Virus record (IMG/VR): IMGVR_UViG_3300047172_000213
Span: 1 to 64,000 of that record
From: a virus
DNA: 64,000 nt
Strand: one strand, 5' to 3'
Position 1 is the stretch's first letter, and each line of letters starts with the position of its first letter. Under the pieces are notes generated by a model. It did no database searches. It saw nothing but the letters and a program-made list of their open reading frames with translations, and was not told where the DNA came from. Made by a program: the position numbers and the translations under genes. Of this stretch, positions 47,690 through 55,862 are shown in pieces.

Positions 47690-47707
47690 AAAAGAGCAAG
47701 GTTGCTC
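47690..47707 (-). terminator. Intrinsic terminator
   Basis: Minus strand GAGCAA/TTGCTC stem (6 bp, 2-base loop extended by neighbours) followed by TTTTCG. A larger arch of GAGACCCCC and GGGGGTCTCT (about 47656-47735) surrounds it. Confidence 0.6.
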
Positions 47708-47728
47708 TCGCCCAGCCCTCGGGGGTCT

Positions 47729-48979
47729 CTAGCCAAAACTGATCTTCTCCGCGACGAAGAGCTTGCGCACACGCACGTCGAACCAGAAGTAGTTGACGCC
47801 GATGGAGGCAAGCATGTGGAAGGGGTACTGGGAGACCTTCTCGAACTTCACCCAGAAGGCCTCCTCGTTGAACTTACCGTCCTTGTCCTGGTGCGACGGC
47901 ATCGGGTTGCCGTTGATGGCGCGAAGCCCGATAGTGACGGCCATGAGCGAGAACTTGTCGAGCAGGTAGCGCTCGCTCACCTCGACGCCCTTGGACTCGA
48001 GCATGATGAGCTGCTTGATGGCCAGGTCCTCGCCGCCGGTCATCGACTGGAACTCGGGCTCGAACTTGCCGGGGATGACGGGCACACGCTGGGTCACGAA
48101 CCCCTTCATGATGAGGTCCGTGATGTCGAGAGGCGTGCAGCGCTTCTCGATGATGTCGCGCTGCTCCTCGTTGTTGATGATGTCCTTCATCATCATCTCG
48201 CGGAAGGTGTTGAAGTCGAAGTCGTCGAGCTTCTTCACCGCGTCCACGATGTTCTTCTGGCTCGCCTGCGGGTCGGACTGAGGTCCGTCGGAGGGTGCGT
48301 TGCCCAGACGTCCAGCCGCCCCTGCGACACCACCCGCTGCTTCACGCTCGATGCGCGAATCCTCGCTCTCGGCGCTGGCGCGCACGCCCTGCAGATCTTG
48401 GATGGCCTTGAGACCCTCCACCGTCTCCGGCTTCAGCCCCTTGTTCGGACGGCCCAGCGCCTGCGGAGCTATGCGCTGACCGTTGCGGATGACGCCGTAC
48501 TTACGTGCAAGCTCGGGCTGCGAGCTCGCGTACATCGCACCCTGTCCCTCGCGGAAGTCGGGGTCCTTGCGTGCCTCCTCCGGCAGGATGTCGATGGGCA
48601 GGAGGCCCACGGAGGGTCCGGGACGTACCGTGTTGCTGGGCAGGGTCGCGGAGGGCGGCGCGGGCTCCTGGAACAGGCTCCCGCGTGGCGCAGGCTGTGG
48701 AGCACGGGGCGGCCCCTCGGCGGCAGCACGGTGCATGTTGGCGTTGTCCGACATGGTCAGGCCCGACTCCGAGGGCGAGTCGAGACGAGGGATGGGCGGA
48801 GTCGGCCCGCCCGCTACGGGAGTGTTGTACTTCGGTGCACGGCGAGCGGCAGCTGCGGCTGCGTACCGCATGGCTGCGGGGTCGGTCACGCCAGGTGCCA
48901 CACGCGGGGGACCGAAGCTCGCGGTGTTCTCCTGCGTGGGAGGGCCCTTCACGGGCAGGTCGGGGTAGCGCTTGGCCAT
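47729..48979 (-). CDS. Virion or tail-assembly protein, 416 aa
   Basis: Start ATG 48979 with AAGGAGACC. Residues 1-230 are Pro/Ala/Ser/Asn-rich and look unfolded. The C-terminal 190 residues are a compact helical domain (DFNTFREMMMKDIINNEEQR, EDLAIKQLIMLESKGVEVSE, LDKFSLMAVTIGLRAINGNP). The order (large gene before the tail run, closed by a terminator) suits a tail-assembly or baseplate component. No catalytic motif. Confidence 0.6.
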   Translation of the reverse strand: MAKRYPDLPVKGPPTQENTASFGPPRVAPGVTDPAAMRYAAAAAARRAPKYNTPVAGGPTPPIPRLDSPSESGLTMSDNANMHRAAAEGPPRAPQPAPRGSLFQEPAPPSATLPSNTVRPGPSVGLLPIDILPEEARKDPDFREGQGAMYASSQPELARKYGVIRNGQRIAPQALGRPNKGLKPETVEGLKAIQDLQGVRASAESEDSRIEREAAGGVAGAAGRLGNAPSDGPQSDPQASQKNIVDAVKKLDDFDFNTFREMMMKDIINNEEQRDIIEKRCTPLDITDLIMKGFVTQRVPVIPGKFEPEFQSMTGGEDLAIKQLIMLESKGVEVSERYLLDKFSLMAVTIGLRAINGNPMPSHQDKDGKFNEEAFWVKFEKVSQYPFHMLASIGVNYFWFDVRVRKLFVAEKISFG

Positions 48980-49035
48980 GGTCTCCTTAGGTGGAGTACA
49001 ACGTGATGCCACGCTGCCCTCCGTTGAGTAGCTAG

Positions 49036-49066
49036 AAAAAAGGCGCCCGTCAACATGACGAGCGCC
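49036..49066 (-). terminator. Intrinsic terminator
   Basis: Minus strand GGCGC..GTC/GAC..GCGCC stem around ATGTT, directly followed by TTTTTT. Seven bases after the stop of the 49.1 kb gene. Confidence 0.85.
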
Positions 49067-49072
49067 TGGGGT

Positions 49073-49537
49073 CTACTTCTGCATGTCCTGGACGAGTACG
49101 GTCAGTACATCGATGGATGTCAGCTTCATCGTCTCCACGGACACGTCGGTCGCGAGGATGACGTTCTTGAGCCTCGGCGGCGGGTCGTGCATCGCCGCCA
49201 GCTCGCCAGCCAGGTAGATGAACGGGCCGCGCGCAAGGACGTTCTCGCGCAGGCGGAAGAAGGCGTTGGGCAGGAAGAGGTCCTTGATGAGTCTTCCCTG
49301 CAGTACCAGTACTGCATCGGCGGGAGCCAGAACGAGCTCAGAGATGCGGATGCGCGTGTAGGTGATGCAGTCGACGCGTCTCTTGTAGTCGATGGTGATG
49401 TTGCGGCACCAGCCACGTGCGCCTGAAAAGCCGCTGCAGAGCAGCTCTACTCGGTTGGAATCTTGGTCCAGCCCTTCGGCCCCACCGGCGGGGGCGGGTC
49501 CGGGACCTTCACGACCTTCATCTTGCAGCGCTTGCAT
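49073..49537 (-). CDS. Hypothetical beta-rich protein, up to 154 aa, start uncertain
   Basis: The convincing part is from about 49420 (ITIDYKRRVDCITYTRIRIS, ADAVLVLQGRLIKDLFLPNA, FIYLAGELAAMHDPPPRLKN). The ATG at 49537 would overlap the upstream gene by 91 bases; no other start lies near the upstream stop at 49447. The last gene before a strong terminator. Function unknown. Confidence 0.5.
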   Translation of the reverse strand: MQALQDEGREGPGPAPAGGAEGLDQDSNRVELLCSGFSGARGWCRNITIDYKRRVDCITYTRIRISELVLAPADAVLVLQGRLIKDLFLPNAFFRLRENVLARGPFIYLAGELAAMHDPPPRLKNVILATDVSVETMKLTSIDVLTVLVQDMQK

Positions 49538-49701
49538 ACGGGGCACCTTCCCAAGAAGGGGTGGGTAGCGTCTTCAGGGATGATCATCCCAGGCGTCCAG
49601 CCAGCGCTCATCGCCTGCTCGACGATCTGCTTGCCGTTGCACCCCGGATGGGTGCACTCCAGTCGGTACTCCACGAAGAGCGGACTGTGTAGCTTGGGCA
49701 T
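49447..49701 (-). CDS. Zinc-binding hypothetical protein, 84 aa
   Basis: ATG 49701. Four Cys in two knuckles: ECTHPGC (with His) near residue 17-20 and CPVCKRC near 57-62, a likely zinc ribbon. It lies within a nest of long overlaps: the first 128 bases are shared with the lytic enzyme upstream, the last 91 with the next gene. Function unknown. Confidence 0.55.
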   Translation of the reverse strand: MPKLHSPLFVEYRLECTHPGCNGKQIVEQAMSAGWTPGMIIPEDATHPFLGRCPVCKRCKMKVVKVPDPPPPVGPKGWTKIPTE

Positions 49702-50122
49702 GGTACGCGTGAACCGCCTCTCGGACCGCCTCGAAGTACGAGGGGCTGCCTGGATTGTACGCCCGTAGCCAGCCGAGGTCTTGGCAATCGGTGCGGCAGC
49801 TGGCGCGGAAGTGCGCGAGCACCTCGCCCATGCGACGGATGTTTCGGTGAGGGTCGAGCAGCGGGACAATCGAGCCGCGCCTGCAGGGCACATTGATCTG
49901 CCCGAGACCCACCGAGCAGCTGCCGTCGTGTTCGTGGCGGATCTCGAGAGGAGACCAGCGTGTCTCGCGGTGAATGATGGCCTGAAAGATCCAGGGGTCA
50001 AGGTGCCTGGCTTCAGCCTCTTCTGCCACCCACCTAGCGTACGTCCGAGCGGTCTGGTGTTCCAACGACGACCGTGTCCCCAGGATGGCCGTGTACAGGG
50101 CGAGCACGAGACTTGGTAGCAT
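49574..50122 (-). CDS. Lytic transglycosylase/lysozyme-like protein, 182 aa
   Basis: A murein-cleaving enzyme of the SLT/goose-lysozyme superfamily. Start set at ATG 50122, giving a hydrophobic N-terminus (LPSLVLALYTAILG) that could be a signal or a signal-anchor. Catalytic Glu 53 stands in AIIHRETRWSPLEI; the substrate loop is SVGLGQINVP (72-77), and a later NPGSPSYFEAVREAVHAY completes the fold. It could be the endolysin or a tail lysin. The last 43 residues overlap another gene and look less like protein. Confidence 0.8.
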   Translation of the reverse strand: MLPSLVLALYTAILGTRSSLEHQTARTYARWVAEEAEARHLDPWIFQAIIHRETRWSPLEIRHEHDGSCSVGLGQINVPCRRGSIVPLLDPHRNIRRMGEVLAHFRASCRTDCQDLGWLRAYNPGSPSYFEAVREAVHAYHAQATQSALRGVPTGVHPSGVQRQADRRAGDERWLDAWDDHP

Positions 50123-50399
50123 CCGCGACCTCCGAGAGCTTGACGACTTGTTGTAGAACCTCCCGCTTGGTGAGCTCACGCCCGGCCTCTGCAGGACCGA
50201 GGACGACCTTGCCCTCGATGAGGCCGATGCGAAGAGCTTCGTCGGACATGGTGAGCAGTGCCTTGAGCTCGTCCTGGATGCGCGCGCGCAGCCGGGAAGC
50301 CACGAGGTGGCACGTCTCGCAGACGTAGACCCCGAGAAAGACCTGCGCCTTCTCGGGGTCTACGGGTTGCCGGCAGTTCATGCAGGGGAGACCGGCCAC
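50034..50399 (-). CDS. Zinc-finger-like hypothetical protein, 121 aa
   Basis: CMNC and CETC (LPCMNCRQPVDPEKAQ, YVCETCHLVASRLRARI) form a zinc ribbon in the first 35 residues, followed by a helical domain (LTKREVLQQVVKLSEVADAT). The last 88 bases overlap the transglycosylase gene. Function unknown. Confidence 0.6.
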   Translation of the reverse strand: MAGLPCMNCRQPVDPEKAQVFLGVYVCETCHLVASRLRARIQDELKALLTMSDEALRIGLIEGKVVLGPAEAGRELTKREVLQQVVKLSEVADATKSRARPVHGHPGDTVVVGTPDRSDVR

Positions 50400-50620
50400 T
50401 TCACCTCTCCGTCGTAAACGACTGACTTCACGATGCGCGCGTCCATAGTAAGCACCGCGGCGCTAACGTTGACCAGTACGAGCTTTCCCGTCTTGTCCCA
50501 GCCCGAGAGCCTGATGAGGTTCTCGAGGGTACCTCGTGGCATGTCCGGGAAGACGTACTTCGCACCGAGGTGCGTCGTGACGACAACCTCGACGAGGTCA
50601 GTTTCCGCTGTCGACGCCAT
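50378..50620 (-). CDS. Hypothetical protein, 80 aa
   Basis: Beta-rich (DLVEVVVTTHLGAKYVFPDM, GKLVLVNVSAAVLTMDARIV) with a central helix (TLENLIRLSGW). Overlaps both neighbours by about 20 bases. Function unknown. Confidence 0.6.
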   Translation of the reverse strand: MASTAETDLVEVVVTTHLGAKYVFPDMPRGTLENLIRLSGWDKTGKLVLVNVSAAVLTMDARIVKSVVYDGEVKWPVSPA

Positions 50621-51137
50621 CGTCCGTCCCCGTACGCTGTGGCAGGACGCGGATGGTCGCCGGGGACTTGCGCGTGGCGCGCTTCTGGTTCTCCGTCAGG
50701 CTGTCGGCCACCGCCTTGAGCAGCGCCTCTTGCTCGAAGCCTGCAGCGTCGGCTGCGACCTTCGCGTTGAGGTCGGAGAAGCGAGAACGCACAGCGAAGA
50801 TGAACTGGTCCATCATCGCGTCGGCGACGTGTGCGTGCGCGGTGCAGAAGACCGGGGGCAGCATCATGTCGACACGGCGCGAGTAGCGCGGGGGCGCCGC
50901 GAAGTAGTTGCGCAGCCAGTCCCACGCACCGCGGCCGCGCTCGAGCACGGGTGCAGGGTACTTGGCGATCTCCCCGCAGACGCACTTGGGCTGGGCATCG
51001 AACTCCGCCCGTGCAATCTCCTCGGCCACCGCGGCTTCCACCTTCGACGGGCGACGCCCCGAGCGCAGAGCCTTGATGAGAACGAAGGCGACGCAGGCGA
51101 TGAGGAAGATCAACCCGTAGCTTTGCCAGTAATCCAT
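50598..51137 (-). CDS. Membrane-anchored conserved phage protein, 179 aa
   Basis: An N-terminal membrane segment (GLIFLIACVAFVLIKAL) is followed by a cytoplasmic domain with C-V-C and C-T-A-H (PPVFCTAHAHVADAMMDQFI), then LNAKVAADAAGFEQEALL and DSLTENQKRATRK. I recall this combination from large phages; no function is known. Cys and His could bind metal. Confidence 0.65.
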   Translation of the reverse strand: MDYWQSYGLIFLIACVAFVLIKALRSGRRPSKVEAAVAEEIARAEFDAQPKCVCGEIAKYPAPVLERGRGAWDWLRNYFAAPPRYSRRVDMMLPPVFCTAHAHVADAMMDQFIFAVRSRFSDLNAKVAADAAGFEQEALLKAVADSLTENQKRATRKSPATIRVLPQRTGTDDGVDSGN

Positions 51138-51499
51138 GATGCGAGCTCCTGTCTTGAGTCTGCGGGATCGTGGGATAGTAGAACCTTCCGGTCCCTACGC
51201 AAGTGTTCTTCTGCCTCTATCTTGTCCATAAGGACGCGAAGGCTTCGCAGGTGTTGTTCTAGCTCGTCCCGCAAGTACCCGGTGTCGGGGGTGATGCTGT
51301 CGAGGGCGAGCTGCGCGAAGTTCTCCGCGCGGCGCAGCTGTAGCAGCACGTAGAACTGCTTGTCGTCGTGAAGCTGCTGAATGCAGCGAAAGAAGTCGAG
51401 GTCCACCTCGTTGCGGCGGCAGATCTCTTCGAACGAGCAGCTCAGGAAGTGGGCGAGCTTCAAGAGCTTCTCCGCCTGCTCGAGCTGGGACAACGTCAT
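51110..51499 (-). CDS. Hypothetical helical protein, 129 aa
   Basis: Start ATG 51499, coupled by ATGA. Helical (LSQLEQAEKLLKLAHFLSCS, RRNEVDLDFFRCIQQLHDDK, DELEQHLRSLRVLMDKIEAE). Overlaps the membrane-protein gene by 28 bases. Function unknown. Confidence 0.6.
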   Translation of the reverse strand: MTLSQLEQAEKLLKLAHFLSCSFEEICRRNEVDLDFFRCIQQLHDDKQFYVLLQLRRAENFAQLALDSITPDTGYLRDELEQHLRSLRVLMDKIEAEEHLRRDRKVLLSHDPADSRQELASWITGKATG

Positions 51500-51891
51500 G
51501 GCGCGAAGTACTCCGCGACGGGGGTCCACCCGAGTAGCGCGGCCGGGTCGGGGGTGACCAAGATGTTCACCGCCTTGGGCGCGCGCTGCGAGACCACCTG
51601 CAGCACGTCGGCCTGGCATATGGGGCGAGAAACGAACTGCAGGAAGTAGCGCATCTCGGGGGGCCAGGTCTTCGGGAAGTTGGTGCCGGGCAGCAGGGGC
51701 TGCGCCGGGTCCTGCCACTGAATCCACAGGCTCGAGCGGGTGATGCCGTTGGCCTGCTCGATCTGCTGCAAGAAGGCGTTGAGCGCGAACGCCATCTCCT
51801 GGTTCATGCGCCCATCGAGTCCGCGCGTACCACGCTGGGCGAACGCGATGAGGGCTTCATACTGTTCTTGGGTCAGAGTGAAAGTCGCCAT
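51496..51891 (-). CDS. Hypothetical protein, 131 aa
   Basis: Helical first half (LTQEQYEALIAFAQRGTRGL, NQEMAFALNAFLQQIEQANG), then Pro/Trp-rich strands. Coupled downstream by ATGA. Follows the dNMP kinase by 12 bases. Function unknown. Confidence 0.6.
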   Translation of the reverse strand: MATFTLTQEQYEALIAFAQRGTRGLDGRMNQEMAFALNAFLQQIEQANGITRSSLWIQWQDPAQPLLPGTNFPKTWPPEMRYFLQFVSRPICQADVLQVVSQRAPKAVNILVTPDPAALLGWTPVAEYFAP

Positions 51892-51903
51892 GGCAGAAGA
51901 CTA

Positions 51904-52680
51904 CTACTTCTTGCCGATGAGGCGCAGCTGCTCCTGCTGCAGCTGGAAGGCCTCGTGCACCTTGTCCCCTGTCAGCCGCTCCAGGTCCTCGAGCGTGCCG
52001 TGGTTGAAAAGAAAGGTCGAGAACAGCGCCGGGTCGATCTCGTTCTGTTCTGTTTCACTCTGGTGCGCCCCGGCCTCTCCCATGAGACCAGCGCCAGAAC
52101 GCTCGAGGCGCCAGACGTAACCGCCAGCCGCGCGAATGGCCAACACCTCGTTCCTGAAGCGTACGTCCGAGATGACGACACCCAGGGGCAGGCGGTCCAC
52201 TTCCGGGATGCCCACGTAGGTCAAGGTCTCGTCGTAGCAGAGCCCCGTCTGCGGGGTGTACCGGAAGACCCGTTCGCCACGGCTGTAATCCTTGCGCAGC
52301 AGCTGGTTGGCCGTGCGCATGGCGTACTCGACCCAGATGTCCGGGTAGCAGCGCCTGCCCACCTCGGTGCCCATGATCTGCAGAGCCTGGCGCGGCGTGA
52401 GCCAGCCGCTGCGTGCGTAACCAGCAGCGACCTCCGGCGTCGTGTTCTTGTGCTCTTCGTAGGCCTTGGCGTAGCCCTCGCTGATGAAATACCGCAGGTC
52501 CGGCTGGTTGCGCAGCTCACTCGGCCCCCAAAGCTGGCGGTCGGTGAAGGCGAACCAGTCCTTGGCCGCGCGCTTGATGGGGTCCGCGAGCGCGACTTTC
52601 ACGAAGCCGTGGTCGCGTACGAGAAAGTCGGCGACGGTGTCCTTGCCGCTACCGGCCTGTCCGCAGAGCCCGATGATCAT
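51904..52680 (-). CDS. Deoxynucleoside monophosphate kinase-like protein, 258 aa
   Basis: P-loop kinase: Walker A IGLCGQAGSGKDTVADFL (residues 7-15), then KVALADPIKRAAKDWFAF, LQIMGTEVGRRCYPDIWVEY and the DVRFRNEVLAIRAAGGYVWR segment that in T4 gp1-type kinases carries the LID/Arg residues. It would phosphorylate dNMPs to dNDPs for phage DNA synthesis. It lies next to the dCMP deaminase, forming a nucleotide-supply unit. Confidence 0.85.
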   Translation of the reverse strand: MIIGLCGQAGSGKDTVADFLVRDHGFVKVALADPIKRAAKDWFAFTDRQLWGPSELRNQPDLRYFISEGYAKAYEEHKNTTPEVAAGYARSGWLTPRQALQIMGTEVGRRCYPDIWVEYAMRTANQLLRKDYSRGERVFRYTPQTGLCYDETLTYVGIPEVDRLPLGVVISDVRFRNEVLAIRAAGGYVWRLERSGAGLMGEAGAHQSETEQNEIDPALFSTFLFNHGTLEDLERLTGDKVHEAFQLQQEQLRLIGKK

Positions 52681-52961
52681 TCCCGGACCCTCCTCTGGAA
52701 CAAGTGCCAGACGTTCGGTCCAGTGAAGAACGTGCCCATGTGCCCGAGGTAGGTGTACCGCTCCTCGCGCTGCTCCTGGCCGGTGGCGTACACCTCGAAG
52801 TCGTAGGACACCATCGGCGCCGTGGTGTCGACGCTGGCCCAGATGAACGCGTCCTGCCCCTGAAACGCGACGTGCAGGAAGTCAGAGCGCGCGGGCATCA
52901 TAACGCGCACGTCGGTGGCGTCCTCCGGCATCTCCAGCTTGTACTTGTGGACGGTCATCAT
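52677..52961 (-). CDS. DUF7352-like protein, 94 aa
   Basis: The pattern of a small conserved phage family is visible: HKYKLEMPEDATDVRVMMPA, LHVAFQGQDAFIWASVDTTA, FEVYATGQEQ and YLGHMGTFFTGPNVWHLFQR. These proteins have no known role. Coupled to both neighbours by four-base overlaps. Confidence 0.75.
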   Translation of the reverse strand: MMTVHKYKLEMPEDATDVRVMMPARSDFLHVAFQGQDAFIWASVDTTAPMVSYDFEVYATGQEQREERYTYLGHMGTFFTGPNVWHLFQRRVRE

Positions 52962-53242
52962 AGGCCGTCCCAGATCTTATTCAGGTTGATGAGCTCATTG
53001 AGCCCGAACGGGGCTTCGCGCGTGAAGCGCTGACGTCGGACGCCGTCGGGCCACTCGACGTAGTCCGTCCAGGAGTCCTCCTTGCGGGAGTCCTGCTGGA
53101 GCGGCCGCGTGAACGACTTCCTGTGCGTCAGCGAGTAGTAGACGACGTCGATGTCACCGTTACGGTTGTGCGTCTCGACCGTGAACAACAGCAAGTACAT
53201 CCCGCCCTTGTAGTGGACGTAGTGCTCCATCTCGCGTCCCAT
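52958..53242 (-). CDS. DUF1653-like protein, 94 aa
   Basis: Start ATG 53242 shares a base with the upstream stop. The DUF1653 pattern is recognisable: HYVHYKGGMYLLLFTVETHN, VVYYSLTHRKSFTRPLQQ..., RFTREAPFG. Function of the family is unknown; it often appears near phage nucleotide genes. Confidence 0.7.
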   Translation of the reverse strand: MGREMEHYVHYKGGMYLLLFTVETHNRNGDIDVVYYSLTHRKSFTRPLQQDSRKEDSWTDYVEWPDGVRRQRFTREAPFGLNELINLNKIWDGL

Positions 53243-53760
53243 CAGTGTCCTCCTGGCAGCCCGCAGTGCTGGCACGGCGTGACCTTGTAGCGCCGCGAGC
53301 CTGGGGTGAACTGCTCCCACTCAATGCTAGCCCTCGTAAACAGGACGAGGGCAGACCGGTCACGGTAGTCGATGTCGTAGTAGACCTTCACCACACCACC
53401 CAGATTGATGAGCCGCTTGGCGCACATCACGCAGGGCAGGTGCGTGCAGAACACGATCTTCGGCGTGGCGCGCGGCACGTCGCAGTTGATGGCTGCGTTC
53501 TCCTCGGCGTGCAGGCAGCCGCAGTTGCCGACAGCCTCAGCGCCATGGCGGTCGCAGTCGTTCTTGTCGCCCGAGGCACCGCCGTTGTAGCCAACGGCCA
53601 CGATCTTCCTGAAGTCCGGGCTGGAGATGACGCAGCCCACGCGCATCGCTGCACCCGCAGAGTTCTTGCGGGCGCACGTCGAGCGCTCGCTCATCTTGTG
53701 GGCGAGCTCCATGTAGATGTCCAGGAACGACGGGCGCTCCTTCTTTTGCTCTTCCATCAC
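53242..53760 (-). CDS. dCMP deaminase-like protein, 172 aa
   Basis: Zinc-dependent deoxycytidylate deaminase. The metal-binding site is H84-A-E86-E (CLHAEENAAINCDVP) with Cys 110 and Cys 113 (THLPCVMCAKRLIN). The regulatory-type N-terminus CARKNSAGAAMRVGCVISSP and VGYNGGASG fit the ComE/dCMP family. It would produce dUMP for thymidylate synthesis. Paired with the dNMP kinase two genes on. Extra Cys pair at the end (PCQHCG). Confidence 0.9.
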   Translation of the reverse strand: MMEEQKKERPSFLDIYMELAHKMSERSTCARKNSAGAAMRVGCVISSPDFRKIVAVGYNGGASGDKNDCDRHGAEAVGNCGCLHAEENAAINCDVPRATPKIVFCTHLPCVMCAKRLINLGGVVKVYYDIDYRDRSALVLFTRASIEWEQFTPGSRRYKVTPCQHCGLPGGH

Positions 53761-54062
53761 ACGCCTCTTGCGTTGAGGACGTCTCGCATCAGCTCCTTGG
53801 CGTAGTCACAAGCCTTTCGCTGGATGCGCCACCCGTGCTGATGCCCCGAGTACGACAAGCCGAAGACTTCTCGGCGTGTGTACGTCTTGTCGAAGTACTT
53901 CTTCTGCCCGTCCTTGAGCGTCCACTCGACGCGGACGGTAAACTCGCCATCGGGTTGCGCGGTGAACGTGACGTCCGTGGCGTAGGTCGCCCGACGGATG
54001 CGGTCTGTCCAGCCCCGCAGGTTGTTACGAAGACCCTGGAGAAGAACGGTTCCGCGGTCCAT
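53757..54062 (-). CDS. Hypothetical protein, 101 aa
   Basis: Beta-rich core (ATDVTFTAQPDGEFTVRVEW, TLKDGQKKYFDKTYTRREVF) with helical ends. Coupled to the dCMP deaminase by a four-base overlap; the first gene of this operon, back to back with a plus-strand gene 10 bases away. Function unknown. Confidence 0.6.
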   Translation of the reverse strand: MDRGTVLLQGLRNNLRGWTDRIRRATYATDVTFTAQPDGEFTVRVEWTLKDGQKKYFDKTYTRREVFGLSYSGHQHGWRIQRKACDYAKELMRDVLNARGV

Positions 54063-54072
54063 ACTGCCTCCC

Positions 54073-54525
54073 GTGCAAGGCCGAGACTACTACCGCTCCG
54101 AGCGGTTCATCCACGACGACCTCGCGCGCTCGGCCTCGGCACTGGTCGAGCAGGTGCGCAAGGACTGGCGCAAGGACCGCAAGGTCGAGAGCATGGCCTT
54201 TTCCTGGCCGGCGCGCACCATCAAGGCCGACGGCGGGGGCAAGATCAACCACTTCGTAGTCATGGCCATCCCGCAAGACATGGACGAGGCGGGAAGACTC
54301 GAAGCGTTGAAGCGCATGGTCGCGCGCACCGAGGCCTACGCCATCGCGCTGACCGAGCGTCGGGGCGATGAGCTCAGGGTTCTGTTCGAGTCGCACCATG
54401 GCGCTCGAGCGTGGGTGATTCCGCTCAAGCGCCATGGAGACCTACTCGTTCCTGGCCCCACCCAGGTGCGAGACAACATGGAGTGCCTGGGGCTACTGTG
54501 GAGCCCGCACCAGGGGCAGAGCTAG
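54073..54525 (+). CDS. Hypothetical protein, 150 aa
   Basis: GTG at 54073 is the best start (QGRDYYRSERFIHDDLARSA), though the ribosome site is weak. Alpha/beta protein (NHFVVMAIPQDMDEAGRLEA, AYAIALTERRGDELRVLFES). It ends four bases into the convergent H1-like gene. No family recognised. Confidence 0.55.
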   Translation: MQGRDYYRSERFIHDDLARSASALVEQVRKDWRKDRKVESMAFSWPARTIKADGGGKINHFVVMAIPQDMDEAGRLEALKRMVARTEAYAIALTERRGDELRVLFESHHGARAWVIPLKRHGDLLVPGPTQVRDNMECLGLLWSPHQGQS

Positions 54526-55433
54526 GACGCCGACGGCTGTCCGGGGATCGGCAGGCCCGCAGCACGCGCAGCCTTGACCAGGCGCTCGTGCTGGGCGAGC
54601 TCCTCGGGGGTCAGCTCCACCGGGGCGTCGTTCACTTCGTTGGTTTGGATGCGCGGGGGTACCACGGGGAATGTCGCGCCGAGCGCTGTCGCCACCGGGA
54701 TGCGGGGGGCGATGCCAGGCGAAGCGATGACCTCGCGGGGGGTGAGCGCCGGGGAGGGCTCGGGCTCCGCACTAGATTCGGACGTGGGCTCCGAAGCCGC
54801 GGCCGCGGCAGTCTTCGACGCCGACGACGGCGTGCGCAACACGCGGGCCACCGTAGCCGGCTTGGGGTCGCTCGTGGTACTAACCGCAGCCAGTTCCTCC
54901 GCGGTGTTCTTCGCGAACGAGGCGTGCGCCAGCTCGTAGGTGCGCTGCTCGAGAGCGTTGAGCTTGCGGCCGCTGAGGGCAGCGATGACCAGGCCCGTCG
55001 AGTTCTGACGCACCGTGGTGGCATCGTCGCGCAGCAGCGAGGGGGCCACCGCGATGACCGGCTCACGCACGACCTTCGCGAAGGTGGGGCGGGAAGCGGG
55101 CGCAGGAGGCGGGGTGCTCTTCTTCGCCGCGGGCTGCTTTGCCGGCTTGGCGGGCTTCGCGACCGTCTCGGTCTTGGGAGCCTTGGCAGCCGCCTTCGTC
55201 GCCGCGACCTTGGGCTTCTTCGCGGCTGCGGTCTTGGCCGGCTTGGGGGTCTTGCCCTTGGAGGCGGCGCCTTCCTTGGCGAAGTGCTTGTTGGCCAATT
55301 CGTGCGCGTGCTCGCGGTCGGACGTCGTCCAGTCGGTCTTGCCGATGGAACGCCGCGCCCCCGTGAGGCCAGCGTACTTGCCGTCCTTCAGGTTCTGGGC
55401 GAAGCGTTCGACGGTGAGCTTCTCGTAGTGCAT
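54522..55433 (-). CDS. Histone-H1-like Lys/Ala/Pro-rich protein, 303 aa
   Basis: Residues 1-50 form a small folded domain (YEKLTVERFAQNLKDGKYAG, LTGARRSIGKTDW). Residues 55-110 are a Lys/Ala/Pro-rich H1-like tail (KPAKTAAAKKPKVAATKAAA). A second folded unit near 145-175 (STGLVIAALSGRKLNALEQR) resembles the first in pattern. The C-terminal 100 residues are Ala/Pro/Ser-rich. DNA binding or compaction is likely; similar proteins are called histone-like. Confidence 0.65.
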   Translation of the reverse strand: MHYEKLTVERFAQNLKDGKYAGLTGARRSIGKTDWTTSDREHAHELANKHFAKEGAASKGKTPKPAKTAAAKKPKVAATKAAAKAPKTETVAKPAKPAKQPAAKKSTPPPAPASRPTFAKVVREPVIAVAPSLLRDDATTVRQNSTGLVIAALSGRKLNALEQRTYELAHASFAKNTAEELAAVSTTSDPKPATVARVLRTPSSASKTAAAAASEPTSESSAEPEPSPALTPREVIASPGIAPRIPVATALGATFPVVPPRIQTNEVNDAPVELTPEELAQHERLVKAARAAGLPIPGQPSAS

Positions 55434-55554
55434 CTGGGATCTCCTTGATGGGACAGCTCGACACGAGCGTGCCCGTGCTCCGCGATGGAGCTAGTGCCTG
55501 TCCTCGGGACAGGGCGTCGTGGAAGTAGAAGAAGTACTACCAGTGCGCAGGAAG

Positions 55555-55722
55555 TCAACTGGTCACTTTGCTCGGCCGGGTCGCGAGCAGCAGAACGACC
55601 AGCGCGCTCGTGATTAGGCGCAGGTGCACACGCTCAGGTCCATGTCCGGCCACGCATGAAGCCAGCCACACGAAGGGGGACGCCAGAATCAGGCCGGCGC
55701 GGGCCTCGAAAAGCAAGTGCAT
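55555..55722 (-). CDS. Small two-span membrane protein, 55 aa
   Basis: ATG 55722 follows GGAGGATAG. Two hydrophobic segments (AGLILASPFVWLASCVAG and ITSALVVLLLATRP) are separated by a basic loop (HGPERVHLR). No similar family known. It is the only gene between the H1-like gene and the plus-strand peptidase. Confidence 0.55.
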   Translation of the reverse strand: MHLLFEARAGLILASPFVWLASCVAGHGPERVHLRLITSALVVLLLATRPSKVTS

Positions 55723-55778
55723 GTCTATCCTCCGCCGCTCTTGTTCCGCGCTAGGTCAAGTACTTTGCTGCTCAACGC

Positions 55779-55786
55779 GGCATAAG
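55779..55786 (+). promoter_or_regulatory. Promoter box GGCATAAG
   Basis: GGCATAAG followed by AA, 77 bases before the ATG at 55863. The CAA box is not at the usual distance (GTA there), so only the downstream box matches. Confidence 0.45.
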
Positions 55787-55862
55787 AAAGTCGAAGCGTC
55801 GTTCCTCGCTGCGAACTGCTCTTGTACAATCCCCTGCCGAACCCTCACGACAGGTGGAAACC

